Shown here: positions 45,719 through 56,900 of the stretch, in pieces | Numbering within the stretch: position 1 is the stretch's first letter | How the letters are laid out: each line of letters begins with the position of its first letter | DNA from: Petunia secreta | Lineage: Eukaryota > Streptophyta > Magnoliopsida > Solanales > Solanaceae | Reading direction: 5' to 3' | Assembly: GCA_029990175.1 (NCBI GenBank) | Contig: JARKIP010000005.1 | Span: 50,767,001 to 50,831,000 of the forward strand | DNA length: 64,000 bases | Notes under the pieces: generated by a model | What the model was told of the DNA's origin: nothing | Databases searched by the model: none | What the model saw: the letters and a program-made list of their open reading frames with translations, nothing else | Made by a program: the position numbers and the translations under genes

Positions 45719-48459
45719 CACTCAAGACAATTAGTGCAAAACTTTTCAACATGCACCCCCATCTTTGGCCAATGAGATTGTTCTTTAAGAATAGCCAAAG
45801 TCATTCTTGTCCCAAAGTGACCCATGAGTCCTCCACAATGTGCTTCTTGCACAAGCAATTCCCTCCATGAGGACTCGGGTATGCACACTCTACCATTTTT
45901 GAAGATGTAGCCATTAACCCATTGGTATTTTTCAACTCTCTCCCCTTTCTCTAGAGCTTCATGGATGCTCTTTATCTTGGGGTCATGAGCATACATCAAC
46001 TTGATTCTCTCAAAACCCATGAGCTTAGAGGTGAGAGTAGTGGCAAGAACGAACTTCCTAGAAAGCGCATCCACCACAACATTGTCTTTCCCCTTTTTGT
46101 ATTGAACAACATAGGGAAAAGACTCAATGAACTCAACCCACTTGGCATGCCTCTTGTTTAGCTTCTCTTGGCCCCTAAGATGTTTGAGTGACTCATGGTC
46201 ACTCTTGTTCACAAATTCCCTAGGCCAAAGATAGTGTTGCCAATGGGCAAGAGCTCTCACTAGGGCATACAACTCCTTGTCATACATAGAGTAATTCAAG
46301 GAGGCCCCTTTCAACTTCTCACTAAAGTAGGCTATGGGTTTGCCATCTTGTATTAAAATACCACTAGTTTCCACTCCCGAGGCATCACATTCAACCTCAA
46401 ATGCCTTTCCAAAGTCGGGCAATTGCAATAAGGGGGCGGTACTCAACCTACTTTTCAATTCTTGGAAGGCCTTCTCTTGAGGCTCTCCCCACACAAATGG
46501 TTGGTCCTTCTTCACCAATTCGGTGAGTAGAGCGGCAATGGAGCCAAAGTCTTTCACAAATCGTCTATAAAAACTAGCAAGACCATAAAAGGTCCTCACT
46601 TGAGTCACGGTGGTTGGAGTAGGCCAATCACGTATGGCCTCCACCTTGGACTCATCCACCTCCACTCCTTGGGCACTCACAACAAACCCAAGGAAGACAA
46701 CCTTCTCCACACAAAAGGCACACTTTTTCAAATTGGCATAAAGTTTTTTGGCTCTTAGCACTTCAAGCACTTGACTCAAGTGGCCAACATGATCATCTAT
46801 TGACTTATTATAAATCAAGATATCATCAAAATAGACAAACAAAAATTTATTGATGAATGGTTTCAACACATGGTTCATTAGTCTCATAAAAGTACTAGGT
46901 GCATTGGAGAGCCCAAAGGGCATCACCAACCATTCATAGAGACCAAACTTGGTCTTGAATGCGGTTTTCCATTCGTCCCCGGGTTTCATCCAGATTTGTT
47001 GGTAACCGGACCTAAGGTCAATTTTGGTGAAGACACATGAACCACTCAATTCATCTAACATATCATCAAGTCGGGGAATGGGATGACGGTATTTTACCGT
47101 TATTTTGTTCACGGCCCGACAATCAACACACATTCTCCAAGTACCGTCCTTCTTTGGAACAAGGATCACAGGGACGGCACAAGGACTCAAGCTTTCCCTC
47201 ACCAAGCCTTTAGTGAGCAATTCATCAACTTGCTTTTGCAATTCTCTTGTGTCCTCCGGATTGCTCCTATAAGCCGGTTTGTTTGGAATTTGAGACCCCA
47301 GGATAAAATCAATTTGGTGTTCTATCCCCCTCAATGGAGGAAGACCATTCGGCATCTCGTCCGGGAAAATGTCTTCAAATACCTTCAAAACATTCTCAAT
47401 TGCACTAGGTAAAGGGTTAGTTAAAGAATCAACATCGGATGCAAGAATCATACCTTTATGCACTAGGCAAAAGAGTAGCTTGTTGCCATCATTTCCTCTC
47501 AAGAGTTCACCCGGTTGCATCATGGCACATATGCCACCGGTAGAAGATGGTTGGATTGCCACCAAGCTTTCGGCCAAAGGACTAGTCTCTAGAACCAACT
47601 TAGCCTTTGCCGCCTCTCTTAACTCCCTCATTCGCTTGTAATCATCACTTACTTGCTTGAGAGTTAAGGGTTTAAGCACAAACCTCCTTCCTTCATGTTT
47701 GACCGTGTAAGTGTTGACACGACCATCATGAACCGCATGTCTATCAAATTGCCAAGGCATTCCAAAGAGAAGGTGGCATGCTTGCATAGGCACCACATCG
47801 AACAAGTGTTCATCCACATAACTACCCATTTTGAACTTGATCATTGCTTGCTTCACAACCTTTAGCTCCACACACTCACTAAGCCATTGCAAACGATAAG
47901 GTTTGGGGTGTTTCAAGGTAGGTATCTTCAATTGGGTAATAAGTGATTGACTCATAACATTAGCACAACTTCCCGAGTCAATGATCATAGAACAAACAAC
48001 TCCCATGACTCGGCATCTAGCATGGAAGAGGTTTTCCCTTTGCAAGGTCTCACTATCCTCCACAATCATGGCACCTAAACTCCTCCTCACGACTAGGAAA
48101 GTAAGAGGCTCATCTTCCTCCACCGTGTCATCCTCCGCATTAACCTCTACTCCCTCATCTCCCTCTACTCCCTCATCCTCCGGTTCACTCTCTTGCTCAT
48201 AAGCATCATTACCAACAACAATCATGGTCCTTTTTGTAGGACACTCTTTAGCAAAGTAACCATATCCCTTGCATTTGTGGCATTGAATTGAAGAAGAAGC
48301 AGGAGTATTCAATTGGGTTTTAGAGTTACCTCCCACATTGGATGTGTACTTCTCATATGGCTTCTTCACAACTTTTCTAGCACTTGCACCAATTGTTCCA
48401 CTTGCATTTGGGAACATTGCATTTGGAGTAGGAGTCTTCCAATCTTTGGGCTTACTCAT

Positions 48460-49636
48460 GTAGTAGGAGTGCTACTCTTGTATCGAGTGGATTTCTCTTC
48501 CTTAAGCCATTTCTCGGCTTCAACCGCATCATTGCATAGCTCATAGTGGTCATCATACTTGTGAAACTTCATTGGGAGGCTATGTCCTGATTCAAACCAC
48601 TTCGAAATCTAATCATGGCTTGTCCATCATCTTCCCTATCCAAATCTAGGGACATTCGGATTTGCTCAAATTCATTGAAGTACTCCAAAATCGTCTTGTA
48701 ACCTTGCTTTAGCTCATAGAGTCGCTTGCATTGGTCCGCACGGTATTGTTGAGTCACATACTTCTCATCCATCACACGAATCAACTCTCCCCAAGTCACA
48801 TTGATTGGCATAACATTCCTCCTTCTACTTCTTTTGACCGATTCCCGCCAAGTAGAATCAAAGGACTCAAAAGAAGATATTGCATACTTGGCCTTCTTGT
48901 CTTCGGTCATATCATTAGTGTCAAATATCCTCTCCATGCCCAGTTTCCATTCAATGTACTCCATTGGGTCACTACTTCATTTGAAAGAAGGTATAGTGAG
49001 CTTCACGCTATTAAGGTTGTTGTTATCTCGGCCCCCTTGGTGTGGCACCGGTTTCCCTCCAATGTTGCTTCCATAACCACCATAATCTTCCCTAGCATTC
49101 CCTCCAACATCCCTACCAACTCCTATGGGTGGCCCTCGACCTCGGCCTCTACCCCTATCAACATTACGTCCCCAATTCATGGCTCTCCCATTTGGATTAA
49201 GAGCTCCATAGTCATCACCTCCATATTCTTCCTCCTCCCCTTCTTGAGCTGCTCCCACGTGCTCAAGAGGTTGCACATTTCGAATGGCCATTGGAAGTGG
49301 ATCATTCCTTTGGGGATTGCCTATAAAGTTAGGGTTGATCCCTAGATGGGGAATGCCCGTTCGTTGGGTATTGCCCGACATTTGTTCATATCTCTCACGA
49401 TCTTCCTTTACCCATTGTTGATTAAGAAACTCAACAACATGGCTAACTTGTTCCGGGGTAAAGTTAGGACTACTTGAGCCTTCACCGGCTTCAACTTGGA
49501 CACTCGGGGTCCCTTGATCACCTTGGGTACTTGAGGTCCCTTTTTCAAGAGACTCAATCCTTTGATTCATAGTATCCACCTTGGTAAGGAGATTAGCCAA
49601 GGCTTCCTTGATGAAATCTAGACTTTCGTTAGCCAT
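48460..49636 (-). pseudogene. Gypsy gag capsid protein, broken
   Basis: Gag starts at MANESLDFIKEALANLL (ATG 49636-49634) with a helical N-terminus and a Gly/Arg-rich stretch (GRGRGRGPPIGVG). A TGA near 48974 interrupts KLTIPSFK*SSDPMEYIEW. The capsid core then runs AKYAISSFESFDSTW, YELKQGYKTILEYFNEFEQIR. A frameshift after QDIASQ (48569) moves into KFHKYDDHYELCNDAVEAEKW before SKPKDWK. Confidence 0.88.
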
Positions 49637-50775
49637 TGTACCTACAAAAGAACAAACGTTAGTGAAATCACCTCACAGACTCCCTCACTTGAGTTTCACT
49701 CGGTTCACTCGTTTAGTAGTGGTGGATATTTCACTCGACTTGTAGTTCCAAAGCTTCACGTAGATGAGTAACAATTCCTCAACTCAACCAAACTATTCAC
49801 GAGTCAAGCACATTCCGGGGTGAGTGGAGTTAATAGGAGTCAATGAACGCTAGGCACTTTGAAGTGAGGACTTGAATAAAAAAGGATCTACGAATCTTCT
49901 TGGAGTTCTACTCTCCAAATAATGCATGAATTCACCTAAAAGCAATGAAGGATTAGTGCTAATTAAGTAGAAAGATTACTTAGATAAATACTAATTAGAG
50001 GTTAGGCAACAAAGAAACAAGCAAACCTAGAAGAAACTACCCAATTCCCAAGTTTCAGGGGTCAGGCGGAGCGCCAAATAGAGTGGGGCGGAGCGCCTGC
50101 CAAAAACCTGCAGTGGGGGTGGTCAGGCAGAGCGCCCAGAGTTGGGGCGGAGCGCCTGGACCAAGAGGAAGTCAGGCGGGGCGCCCAGAGTTGGGGCGGA
50201 GCGCCTGGACGAAGAACACCTGGGTTTTTTCTACTCCGTGTTCTTCGATTTCAATCCAATTTCTAGGCCGATTCCAACGTGTTTTGCCCAAATTCAAGGT
50301 ACCCAAAGTTGAATATTGATACAACTTTCAAACCCCAATAAATTTCACACCCAAACAATCAACAAACAAGGCTCAATCATGATTCAAAGTTTTCAAGTTG
50401 GGGTTTCGACAAGGGTTTCAAAAGGTTCAAGGTGGGTTTCGATTCTTCAAAACAACCCAAAAATCAATCAAATTCATCAAGAACAAGGGTTTTGGGAGGG
50501 TTTAACAATTTTGGGGTTTCAAATTTTTAAATCAATCCAATCCACAAGATTGTGGTACCCAAACGTCGGGTTATCAACAAGGATCAAGAATCTATAACAC
50601 CCATAACAGGAATCGATCACACCAAAAAGTTACGACAATTTTTGTATTTTTTTCAACTTTTCTATTTTTTATGTTTTTCTTCTTTCAATAACTTCAACAA
50701 TAAGAAAACTAAAGAAACTAACCTAGGCACGAAGAATCAAGGGTCGGGGATTTGTAAGAACAAAACCTGAGCCTT
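49637..50775 (-). other. Long untranslated leader of chromovirus-like element
   Basis: Between the PBS and gag there are 1.1 kb without a convincing gene. The stretch at 50055-50215 carries six GGCGGAGCGCC-like motifs, matching the cluster in the LTRs. Confidence 0.7.
50055..50215. repeat. GGGCGGAGCGCC motif cluster in leader
   Basis: About six copies of GGGCGGAGCGCC or variants (GGCAGAGCGCCC, GGCGGGGCGCCC). They include a longer block with GCAGTGGGGG between two motifs that is also present in the LTR cluster. Confidence 0.9.
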
Positions 50776-50787
50776 GCTCTGATACCA
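50776..50787 (-). promoter_or_regulatory. Primer-binding site, initiator tRNA-Met type
   Basis: The minus strand reads TGGTATCAGAGC a few bases inside the 5' LTR, the classic plant site complementary to the 3' end of initiator tRNA-Met. Confidence 0.93.
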
Positions 50788-50790
50788 AAC

Positions 50791-51501
50791 TGATGAGAAT
50801 CAAATGCAGAAAAGTAAAAGATAAAGAACGAGACGTAACTCGATCAATAATCTCAAGTAGCAATGGAGAACCCATTCCGTTACACCCCGAGAGAATGTCA
50901 AGAACACCTATGCTAGGCAACTACGCTCGAGCTAACGTGAGCACGCAAGTAGAATGGTCGGGGGGATTGGAAATCATCTAGATTCACTAGAGGAAGAACA
51001 AGTCCCATCAAAGGTTTTATTCAATAGAAAGAGTTCAACTCTTATAAGGTTTTTAATCATCAATCATCAAAACTAAGGAATGAAGACAAGCTACTAGCTA
51101 TTTATAGATGTGTTTAGGCACCAATTGAAAGCTCTAGAATGCCCACACTTAGGCTTAGGAATTAAAAGACCACGTAGGGTCAAAATAGACATAACACAAA
51201 GCCAAATCCCGTCCTTCAGTAAATGGGGCGGAGTGCCCGCCAAAAGGTGCAGTGGGGGAGGCTGGGCGGAGCGCTTGGCTGAGGGGCGGAGCGCCTGAGC
51301 CCCTTGGTATCTGGGCGGGGCGCCTAAAACTCAGGCGGGGCGCCTGGTAGACTAGACCGCTCCTCCTGCATTTTAATCACCCGGAATGGCTTCCAATCAC
51401 TTCCTTCTTCTAGGCCCTTCCTTACCAAGTGTATGTGAACTCCTTGGATATCCTTAGCTTGGCTCCGTGTGAAGGGTTTTGTGGGGGTTTGGGTCTCATC
51501 A
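50791..51501 (-). repeat. 5' LTR of chromovirus-like element
   Basis: A 711-bp LTR with intact TGATGAGA/TCTCATCA ends. It carries the GGGCGGAGCGCC cluster (51225-51345) with one block more than the 3' copy. Confidence 0.94.
51098..51107 (-). promoter_or_regulatory. LTR TATA box
   Basis: CTATAAATAG on the minus strand in mid-LTR. The same word is in the 3' LTR near 44330. Confidence 0.55.
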
Positions 51502-51556
51502 ATAACACTCCGGAGAGTTCTTCTGGCCACCGGTCCTTTGCTTCCTCGAGCCTTTC
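51502..51556 (-). pseudogene. Integrase fragment continuing 43555-44021
   Basis: The minus strand reads ERLEEAKDRWPEELSGVL and joins in frame across ATAAC to WSNRTTEKNSTGETPF at 44021, proving that the inserted element split this integrase. It is cut on the other side by the LTR starting at 51557. Confidence 0.88.
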
Positions 51557-52023
51557 TGTATGGGTAAAATATGCCACATATGATTACGGGGATACGAGTC
51601 TATATAGAAATGACTAGACTTACTATACATGTCACCGAGCGCTGAGGATACACATCTGCTCCATAAGTCACGGTCATTCAGCAGGCACGAGCCTTGGAAT
51701 GTAAGGCATACATCCCGCCGTCTTAGGATTTACAATCTCCTAGTTAGGGTTAATAAGCATCACTGCCTTGAATAAATAGGACCACAACCTGTAGTCTTTG
51801 TATTTATAGCAGTGATTTAGGACTGGGGTAAATCACAGCTATAAATATTCTTCTCCCCTATTGTATTAATCATCAAGAGATTCTCCAAGAATCTGACTAT
51901 TCTCAAGGAATAAGATCTCTTTATTTTCTGCTTTATTTACTTTTCCTTAGTATTTACCATATTGCTTGTGACCCTTTATAAATTTATCTGTTTAACCTAT
52001 TAAGAAATTTTTAGGCACAAACA
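51557..52023 (+). repeat. 5' LTR of deleted Tat-like element
   Basis: It starts TGTATGGGTAAAATATG and ends GGCACAAACA. It contains the TATA-like words GTATTTATAGC and TTTATAAATT. The left flank CTTTC would be the target duplication. Confidence 0.8.
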
Positions 52024-52024
52024 G

Positions 52025-52046
52025 TTTGGCGCCAAGCGTGGGGCTC
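52025..52046 (+). promoter_or_regulatory. Primer-binding site
   Basis: TTTGGCGCCAAGCGTGGGGC follows the LTR by one base. TTTGGCGCC starts are common in plant Tat/Athila elements. The tRNA is not assigned. Confidence 0.7.
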
Positions 52047-52056
52047 AAGCAATTGT

Positions 52057-53214
52057 ATGATTTTACGAAGAAGGAGCATGACCATGCCGAACCGCAATGA
52101 TGATGTCCCAAATAATACCACTGGTGCAATCGACGATACATCAAAAGATCCCAGCGATCTCCACGGACACCCAAAGGACATCTATAAGGGTCTAATCTTT
52201 GTCCATAGTGACGATGATCTGCTGCGCGGAAGCAGCAAGCTTGAAGATCTCCTCGCCAGCCTTCACAAAATACAAACGGTTCATAACTCGACCAACATGG
52301 CTGAAACTATGACCAAGCATCAGGGAGCATACAACGATAGGCACCTTTGCCTGGACATCAACCTGCTGCGTGCCCGTATAGGTACCTTTGCCTGGACATA
52401 CACCGACATGCTTGGGATATCGAACGACGTGACAACACAAAATCTAAATTTCGACCCAAATTTCAGGCTGTTTAAACAAAACAAAAAAACAGCTGATTAG
52501 CTGAGAGAAGGGCCAAGCAGTTCACAAAACAGTGGAGAAGCTACTGAATAACGGATCCATCCGTGAGGTTCATTACAAGAACTGGTTATCAAACATTGTG
52601 GTCATTCCAGAGAAGAACTGTAAATGGAGAATATGCATTGACTTCACCGACCTAGAACAAGGCGTGTCGAAAGGATTCTTTTCTGTTGCCTAACATCAAT
52701 CAGTTTATCGATTCAACGATAGGGCATGAAGCTCCCAGCTTTCTGGATGCATATTCTAGATATTAATCATATCCTCATGCACCCAGATGATCAAGAGAAT
52801 ACCTCTTTCATTACGGATATGAGGACTTACTGTTATCGGGTGATGCCTTTTGGTCTATAGAATGCAAGGACTGCTTACCCAAGATTGTTGAAGGTGATGT
52901 TTAAGGACCAAATCAGCAAAACCATGTAAGTTTACATTGATGACATGCTGGTCAAGTCAGAATTTGTGAAATATCATATCAAGCACCTAGAAACAACATT
53001 CGACATATTGGATAAATTCGGCATGAAGCTCAACCATGAAAAATGCGCCTTCGGTGTGTCATCAGGAATGTTTCTCGAATTCATCGTGTCAAACAGAGGA
53101 ATAGAAGCAAACCCTGTTAAGATTGAAACCATCGAAGCTATATCAAAGGTACTAAAAAAGGAAGTAGAGGTAAAGAGGCTTAACAACCAGATTGATAGAA
53201 ATCTACACTACTAA
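52057..53214 (+). pseudogene. gag fragment fused to Tat-type reverse transcriptase
   Basis: The open frame 52057-52500 joins a short gag-like start (MPNRNDDVPNNTT) to the head of pol (FAWTYTDMLGISNDVT, then LNFDPNF). Most of gag and all of protease are therefore deleted. The reverse transcriptase continues with stops: NGSIREVHYKNWLSNIVV, WRICIDFTDL, YIDDMLVKSEF near 52930, and MKLNHEKCAFGVSSGMFL (52945-53214 frame). Confidence 0.85.
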
Positions 53215-53888
53215 ACAAGACCCAATTTGATTAATTTGGAATTAAAGAAAGTAATTAGGAGATGAGCCCTAATCATCCCTTTAAATGAATAATCAAAGAG
53301 AACCTGTGCTAATTGATCCTCAATTGAGTAAGCACAATTACAAATCAAAGTCAAGAGTGTCTACGCAAACAAGCTTAGCCAAAATCTTATAATAATTAAT
53401 GTCATCAAAAGCTAACCCTAGAAAATGAGGCTAAAAGAGCTTAATAGTAGTTTCTAAACTTGGCATAGAATGCCTTAATTGCCCCTAAAGTGGGCTGCAG
53501 CAAAGTTATTAAACTAAACTAGGACTCTGATTGTCGCCTCAGCGCTATCGTGCCAACACCTGTGCGATCGCGTGGTATGATCAACCAGAGCTTCGCGATC
53601 GCGTCTTAGGTCACGTGTTCGCGAAGAGCAATCTCTTCAGCTCCTTGCGCAATCGCGTCTGAAGACTCGCGATCGCGCTGCACACTGCGAGGCCCTTGTG
53701 CGAACGCATCATGTCCTTCGCGATCGCGATGTGTGTTTTCTGGCTCTGAGGCAGTGAGCTTGCAAACAGGTCCTGCAGCCTCCAATATTTGCCCCAACAG
53801 CTCCAGCTTTGAAAATGCAGCTTACAACTCTTGCAACTCCCTTGCTTGGCTTCTTGTAAATGGTCTACTCGCGAGCCGGGTTGCATCA
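53215..53888 (-). repeat. Probable 3' LTR of the chromovirus-like remnant
   Basis: On the minus strand a purine run (AAGAAGGGTAGA) is followed by TGATGCAACC, a likely LTR start at 53888. The other end is unclear. The segment includes a GCGATCGC-rich cluster and the last codons of pol. Confidence 0.5.
53535..53735. repeat. TTCGCGATCGCG motif cluster
   Basis: Six or more copies of (TT)CGCGATCGCG or near variants (GTGCGATCGCG, TGCGCAATCGCG, TGTGCGAACGC) in 200 bp of otherwise AT-rich sequence. The core GCGATCGC is palindromic. Confidence 0.88.
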
Positions 53889-53951
53889 TTCTACCCTTCT
53901 TGAAAAGAATTCGTCCATGAATTCGTTTGATCATCAATCTTGAAAGGAGAC
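53822..53951 (-). pseudogene. pol C-terminal end of the remnant
   Basis: The minus strand reads SPFKIDDQTNSW, then after a shift LASRPFTRSQARELQEL with TAA at 53824-53822. It continues the integrase that stops at 57870 (...MFNLCDLS). Confidence 0.82.
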
Positions 53952-56900
53952 TGTAATCACCTAATTTTGACTAAATTTGTCTTTAATTAGGACGTTAAAA
54001 TTTGAAAATTAACAAAAATCACTTGTTACGTGTTTAATTTTTGATTCTATAGTTTAATTGTGATAGTGTTGTAAAGTATGTGGTTTAATTTTAGTTAGTT
54101 GTGTGTGTATAAATCGTTTTAATGGCCATATATAAAAAATAGTAGCCCAACAACTATGATCCATCAGCCCATTTCTTGATCCGGCCCACATCCAGCCCAT
54201 ATAACCCCAAAACACACCATTTTTCTCTCATTTCCTCTCCCAGCCGCCAAGGCTAGGGCCACCCTGCCCAAATTTTTCCTCCCAACCGGAAATCTCCCTC
54301 CGTCGCGGCTCTGCCGTACTTCCACCGATCGGCCGCCGCCGGTGGCCGGAAAATTTAGAAAAATATACCAATCAAAAGGCCTTTACCCCCTGGTTCCATT
54401 TCCACAACTACTTTCTCCGAAATCCAAGCCGTTTGGAGTAGATCGGAGGTCAAAGTTCAGTCAAACTTCAACTCCGGTAAGTTTTTACTTATTGTTAAGT
54501 TTTTCTAGTTCATCCTTCTTCATCTCCACTCTCCCTTTCACCTTCATATCTCATTTTCTAGAAACCCTCCCCTTTGCCCGTTTCTCCCTTCACCCGTTTC
54601 TTTTTTTTTTTCTCTCTCTTCTTCTTCTTATTTTCTTTTCCTTTTTCTGTGATTATATTTTGTTCGAGGTCATGATCGATGGCTGTTTTTTTTTTTTTTT
54701 TTACGATGGAGGGGGGGTTGTTTCAGTCATTTAACGGAGGCAGTGGTTGACGCCGTGAGGGGGAGGCTGTTTTGATTTATTTTTGTGGAGTGATGGGAGG
54801 CAGTCTCAGTGATGTTGGAGACTGATCCAGGCGCAGAGATGACAGGAAAATGAGGATGTGATATTTGCCTCGTCGAGTGATGTTTGTTGTGCGACGTTGA
54901 TGCAGCAGTGGCGATGGCGAGGTAGCGAGGATGCAGGCTGCGTAGCCCGGGCAATGGCTGTTTTGTCTGGTTAGAAAGAAAAATCCCAAATGTTTCTCTT
55001 TATTTTGTTTTTTCGTGTTTGTTTACTGTTATAGGTTAGTCATAGTTTAGTTTGTAAATGTTCATATTGTTGCGGCTGTTAGCCTGTATACATTGATAGT
55101 ATAAACATGATTTTTGTTTATTTAGATTGTGTTTCATGAAAAGTTAGTTATTCCCCTTTGTCTAGTATTGCATTTGGCACCAAAGTTGTCCGCTCTAGTA
55201 ATTTAATTTCATTAATCGCACTGATACCTTTTTTCCAAGCATGATGGCTATATATCCTTGACTTTATTTTGTGTGTTTTGTTTAAACAATCATTGTTTAA
55301 GAGGCTTCATTGATTTAAGTAGTCATTAGTTTGATTCAAATCGTGATTTCTGAGTAAATAACATATGGAGTTTGTCTATTTTGGATTTTTCTAGTTTGTT
55401 TTTTACATACGAAACGCCATACATTCACTTGTTGTGTGAGTGACTTTCAAAACTGGTGGTAGTTCTATTTTTATCTAAATTTGGAATGAGATACTTAAAT
55501 TGCTTCTGATGAGCATGAGTTTTGGCCCTTTGATTTTTCTGTAACATTTTTAACTGAAAAGTGATCAACTTTATTCTGATATGATTAAGCATGAAGGTTT
55601 TTTTTTTTGTCATTTCAATTGTGCTTAGGATGTTAGCTGCCTGTTCCTTTTATCTTAGTGCAAAAATATTTAATTCTTGAAGTTTGTGTGTGTCTTGTCC
55701 ATTTTTAGTGCTAATTAAGTGTGAATTTGGTTTGGTTAGTATTTTTATGGATTTAGTTCATTTTGGTGTCTTGGCCAGCCAACTGGGAATTGGACCTTGG
55801 CCTAATAAGTATGATTGAAAGTCAGTTTGTGGGGGTTGTTTTAATTATGTTTCATTGCTGAAATTTAGTGTAATAGTGTAGATTTTGTTTAGTACAATAC
55901 TTTGGTCTTTTTACATATAGTAAGTAGGGTCCACTGTCCCATCTCTAGGATAGCCTACCAGACAAATAGGGTGTCTGCACAGTTGAAAATAGAGTGGCTG
56001 CACTGCAGTTGGGCTGATTTCATGAGATTTTATTTGATTTTTACTCTAGTAACTAGGGAGATAGATTTGTACCTTGTACAGGCCCACACTCCAACCTTTA
56101 GCCTTAATTTTCAGCTATAAAGAGGGGCATTTACTACCCTCATTGAACATCCAACAACCAGCTGAAACAAGGCTGAAAATAGAAAGCAAATACTTGAAAA
56201 AAATATAGTAAGTTTAAGAGATAGATTTAGAAAAAAAAAAAAAACCTTCATATCTAAGGTATTTTGAGCATAAATCTAAGCTTTTAAGGGTTTAAATAGA
56301 GGAAAAAATGGGTTGTTCCAGTTAGTGTGGTTGCTGTGCTTTTCTTTCAAGCTTTTTGCTGTTTGTTTCCTTCATATTAAGCTGCTGGTCATTGGCTATT
56401 TGGAATATAAAATCTTCATTGCTATTTGGCTCAAAAAGTCTACACAATAGGTAAATGTTTCTTTTTTCTCTTAAGCTTTGCACACTTGTTGTTTGCATTT
56501 CAGCCTTTTTTAAAGGCCATAAAGTGGAATGTATGGCCATATAAAATTGTTACTCATGCATAACTATTGTCAACTTTTTTTTGCTGCTGTGTTAGAAGTA
56601 AAATAATTCAAAATGGTTAAATACTTTCATGTTTTCTATCCTTATATCACATTATTGTCATTAGTACAGGTGTATGAGAATAAAAAAATAGAAAGCTAAA
56701 AATATGTTTAACCTTTTGGGTCAACTTTGTCATGAAATAATTGAGTCGTAGCCATATGTGTTGGAGCAGTAGTCATATTTAATAGTTCGGAATTTGAAAT
56801 CAACAAGCTAATAAGCTCACGACTTCGCAATTAGGTAGGCAGATTAGGACATCAATGACAAAAGTTGTGTTAGTTGTCTCATATATATATTGGACAGTAG

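Larger units (their letters stand above)
44535..48459 (-). pseudogene. Gypsy gag end and pol: zinc knuckle, protease, reverse transcriptase, RNase H, integrase
   Basis: The main frame runs from MSKPKDWKTP (48459) with a CCHC knuckle (CHKCKGYGYFAKEC near 48270), protease (IIDSGSCANVM), reverse transcriptase (WRMCVDCRAVNKIT, then FVYFDDILIYNKS near 46820), RNase H (FEVECDASGVETSG) and the integrase zinc finger (HCGGLMGH...CTNCLECK). At 45718-45655 a 32-bp tandem duplication shifts the frame. The integrase core resumes as WLDISMDFVMGLP, then after a stop near 45435 as SDRDTKFLCHFWRSLWG and HHPQTDGQTEVVNRTLG, and ends FTRSQAKDIQGVHIHLV... at 44535 within the 3' LTR. Confidence 0.92.
44022..51501 (-). 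mobile_element. Ty3/Gypsy retrotransposon, chromovirus-like, inserted in integrase of an older element
   Basis: A 7.5-kb element on the minus strand: LTRs 44022-44712 and 50791-51501 with ends TGATGAGA...TCTCATCA (left copy starts CG), perfect target duplication ATAAC (44017-44021, 51502-51506), initiator-Met-type PBS and a purine tract. gag and pol are in normal order but contain several stops and a 32-bp duplication. LTR divergence is clearly higher than in the 18-30 kb element. No chromodomain was seen; the pol end lies inside the LTR. Lineage (Reina/CRM-like) is tentative. Confidence 0.94.
51557..53214 (+). mobile_element. Deleted Tat-like Gypsy element (plus strand), 5' part only
   Basis: A 467-bp LTR (51557-52023), a PBS, a short gag piece fused to reverse transcriptase, then an abrupt end near 53215 where sequence of another element starts. 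The 3' half lies outside the window or is lost. Confidence 0.8.

Noticed and set aside
51324..51530. Frame with FTRSQAKDIQ in the right LTR
   Set aside because: This is the LTR copy of the pol end running into host-element sequence at 51502; in the 5' LTR it is not translated as pol.
54342..54734. 130-codon plus-strand frame in the 3.9-kb unit
   Set aside because: It is a Phe/Ser/Leu-rich translation of CT-rich leader sequence with no domain, and is not kept in the inverted copy.
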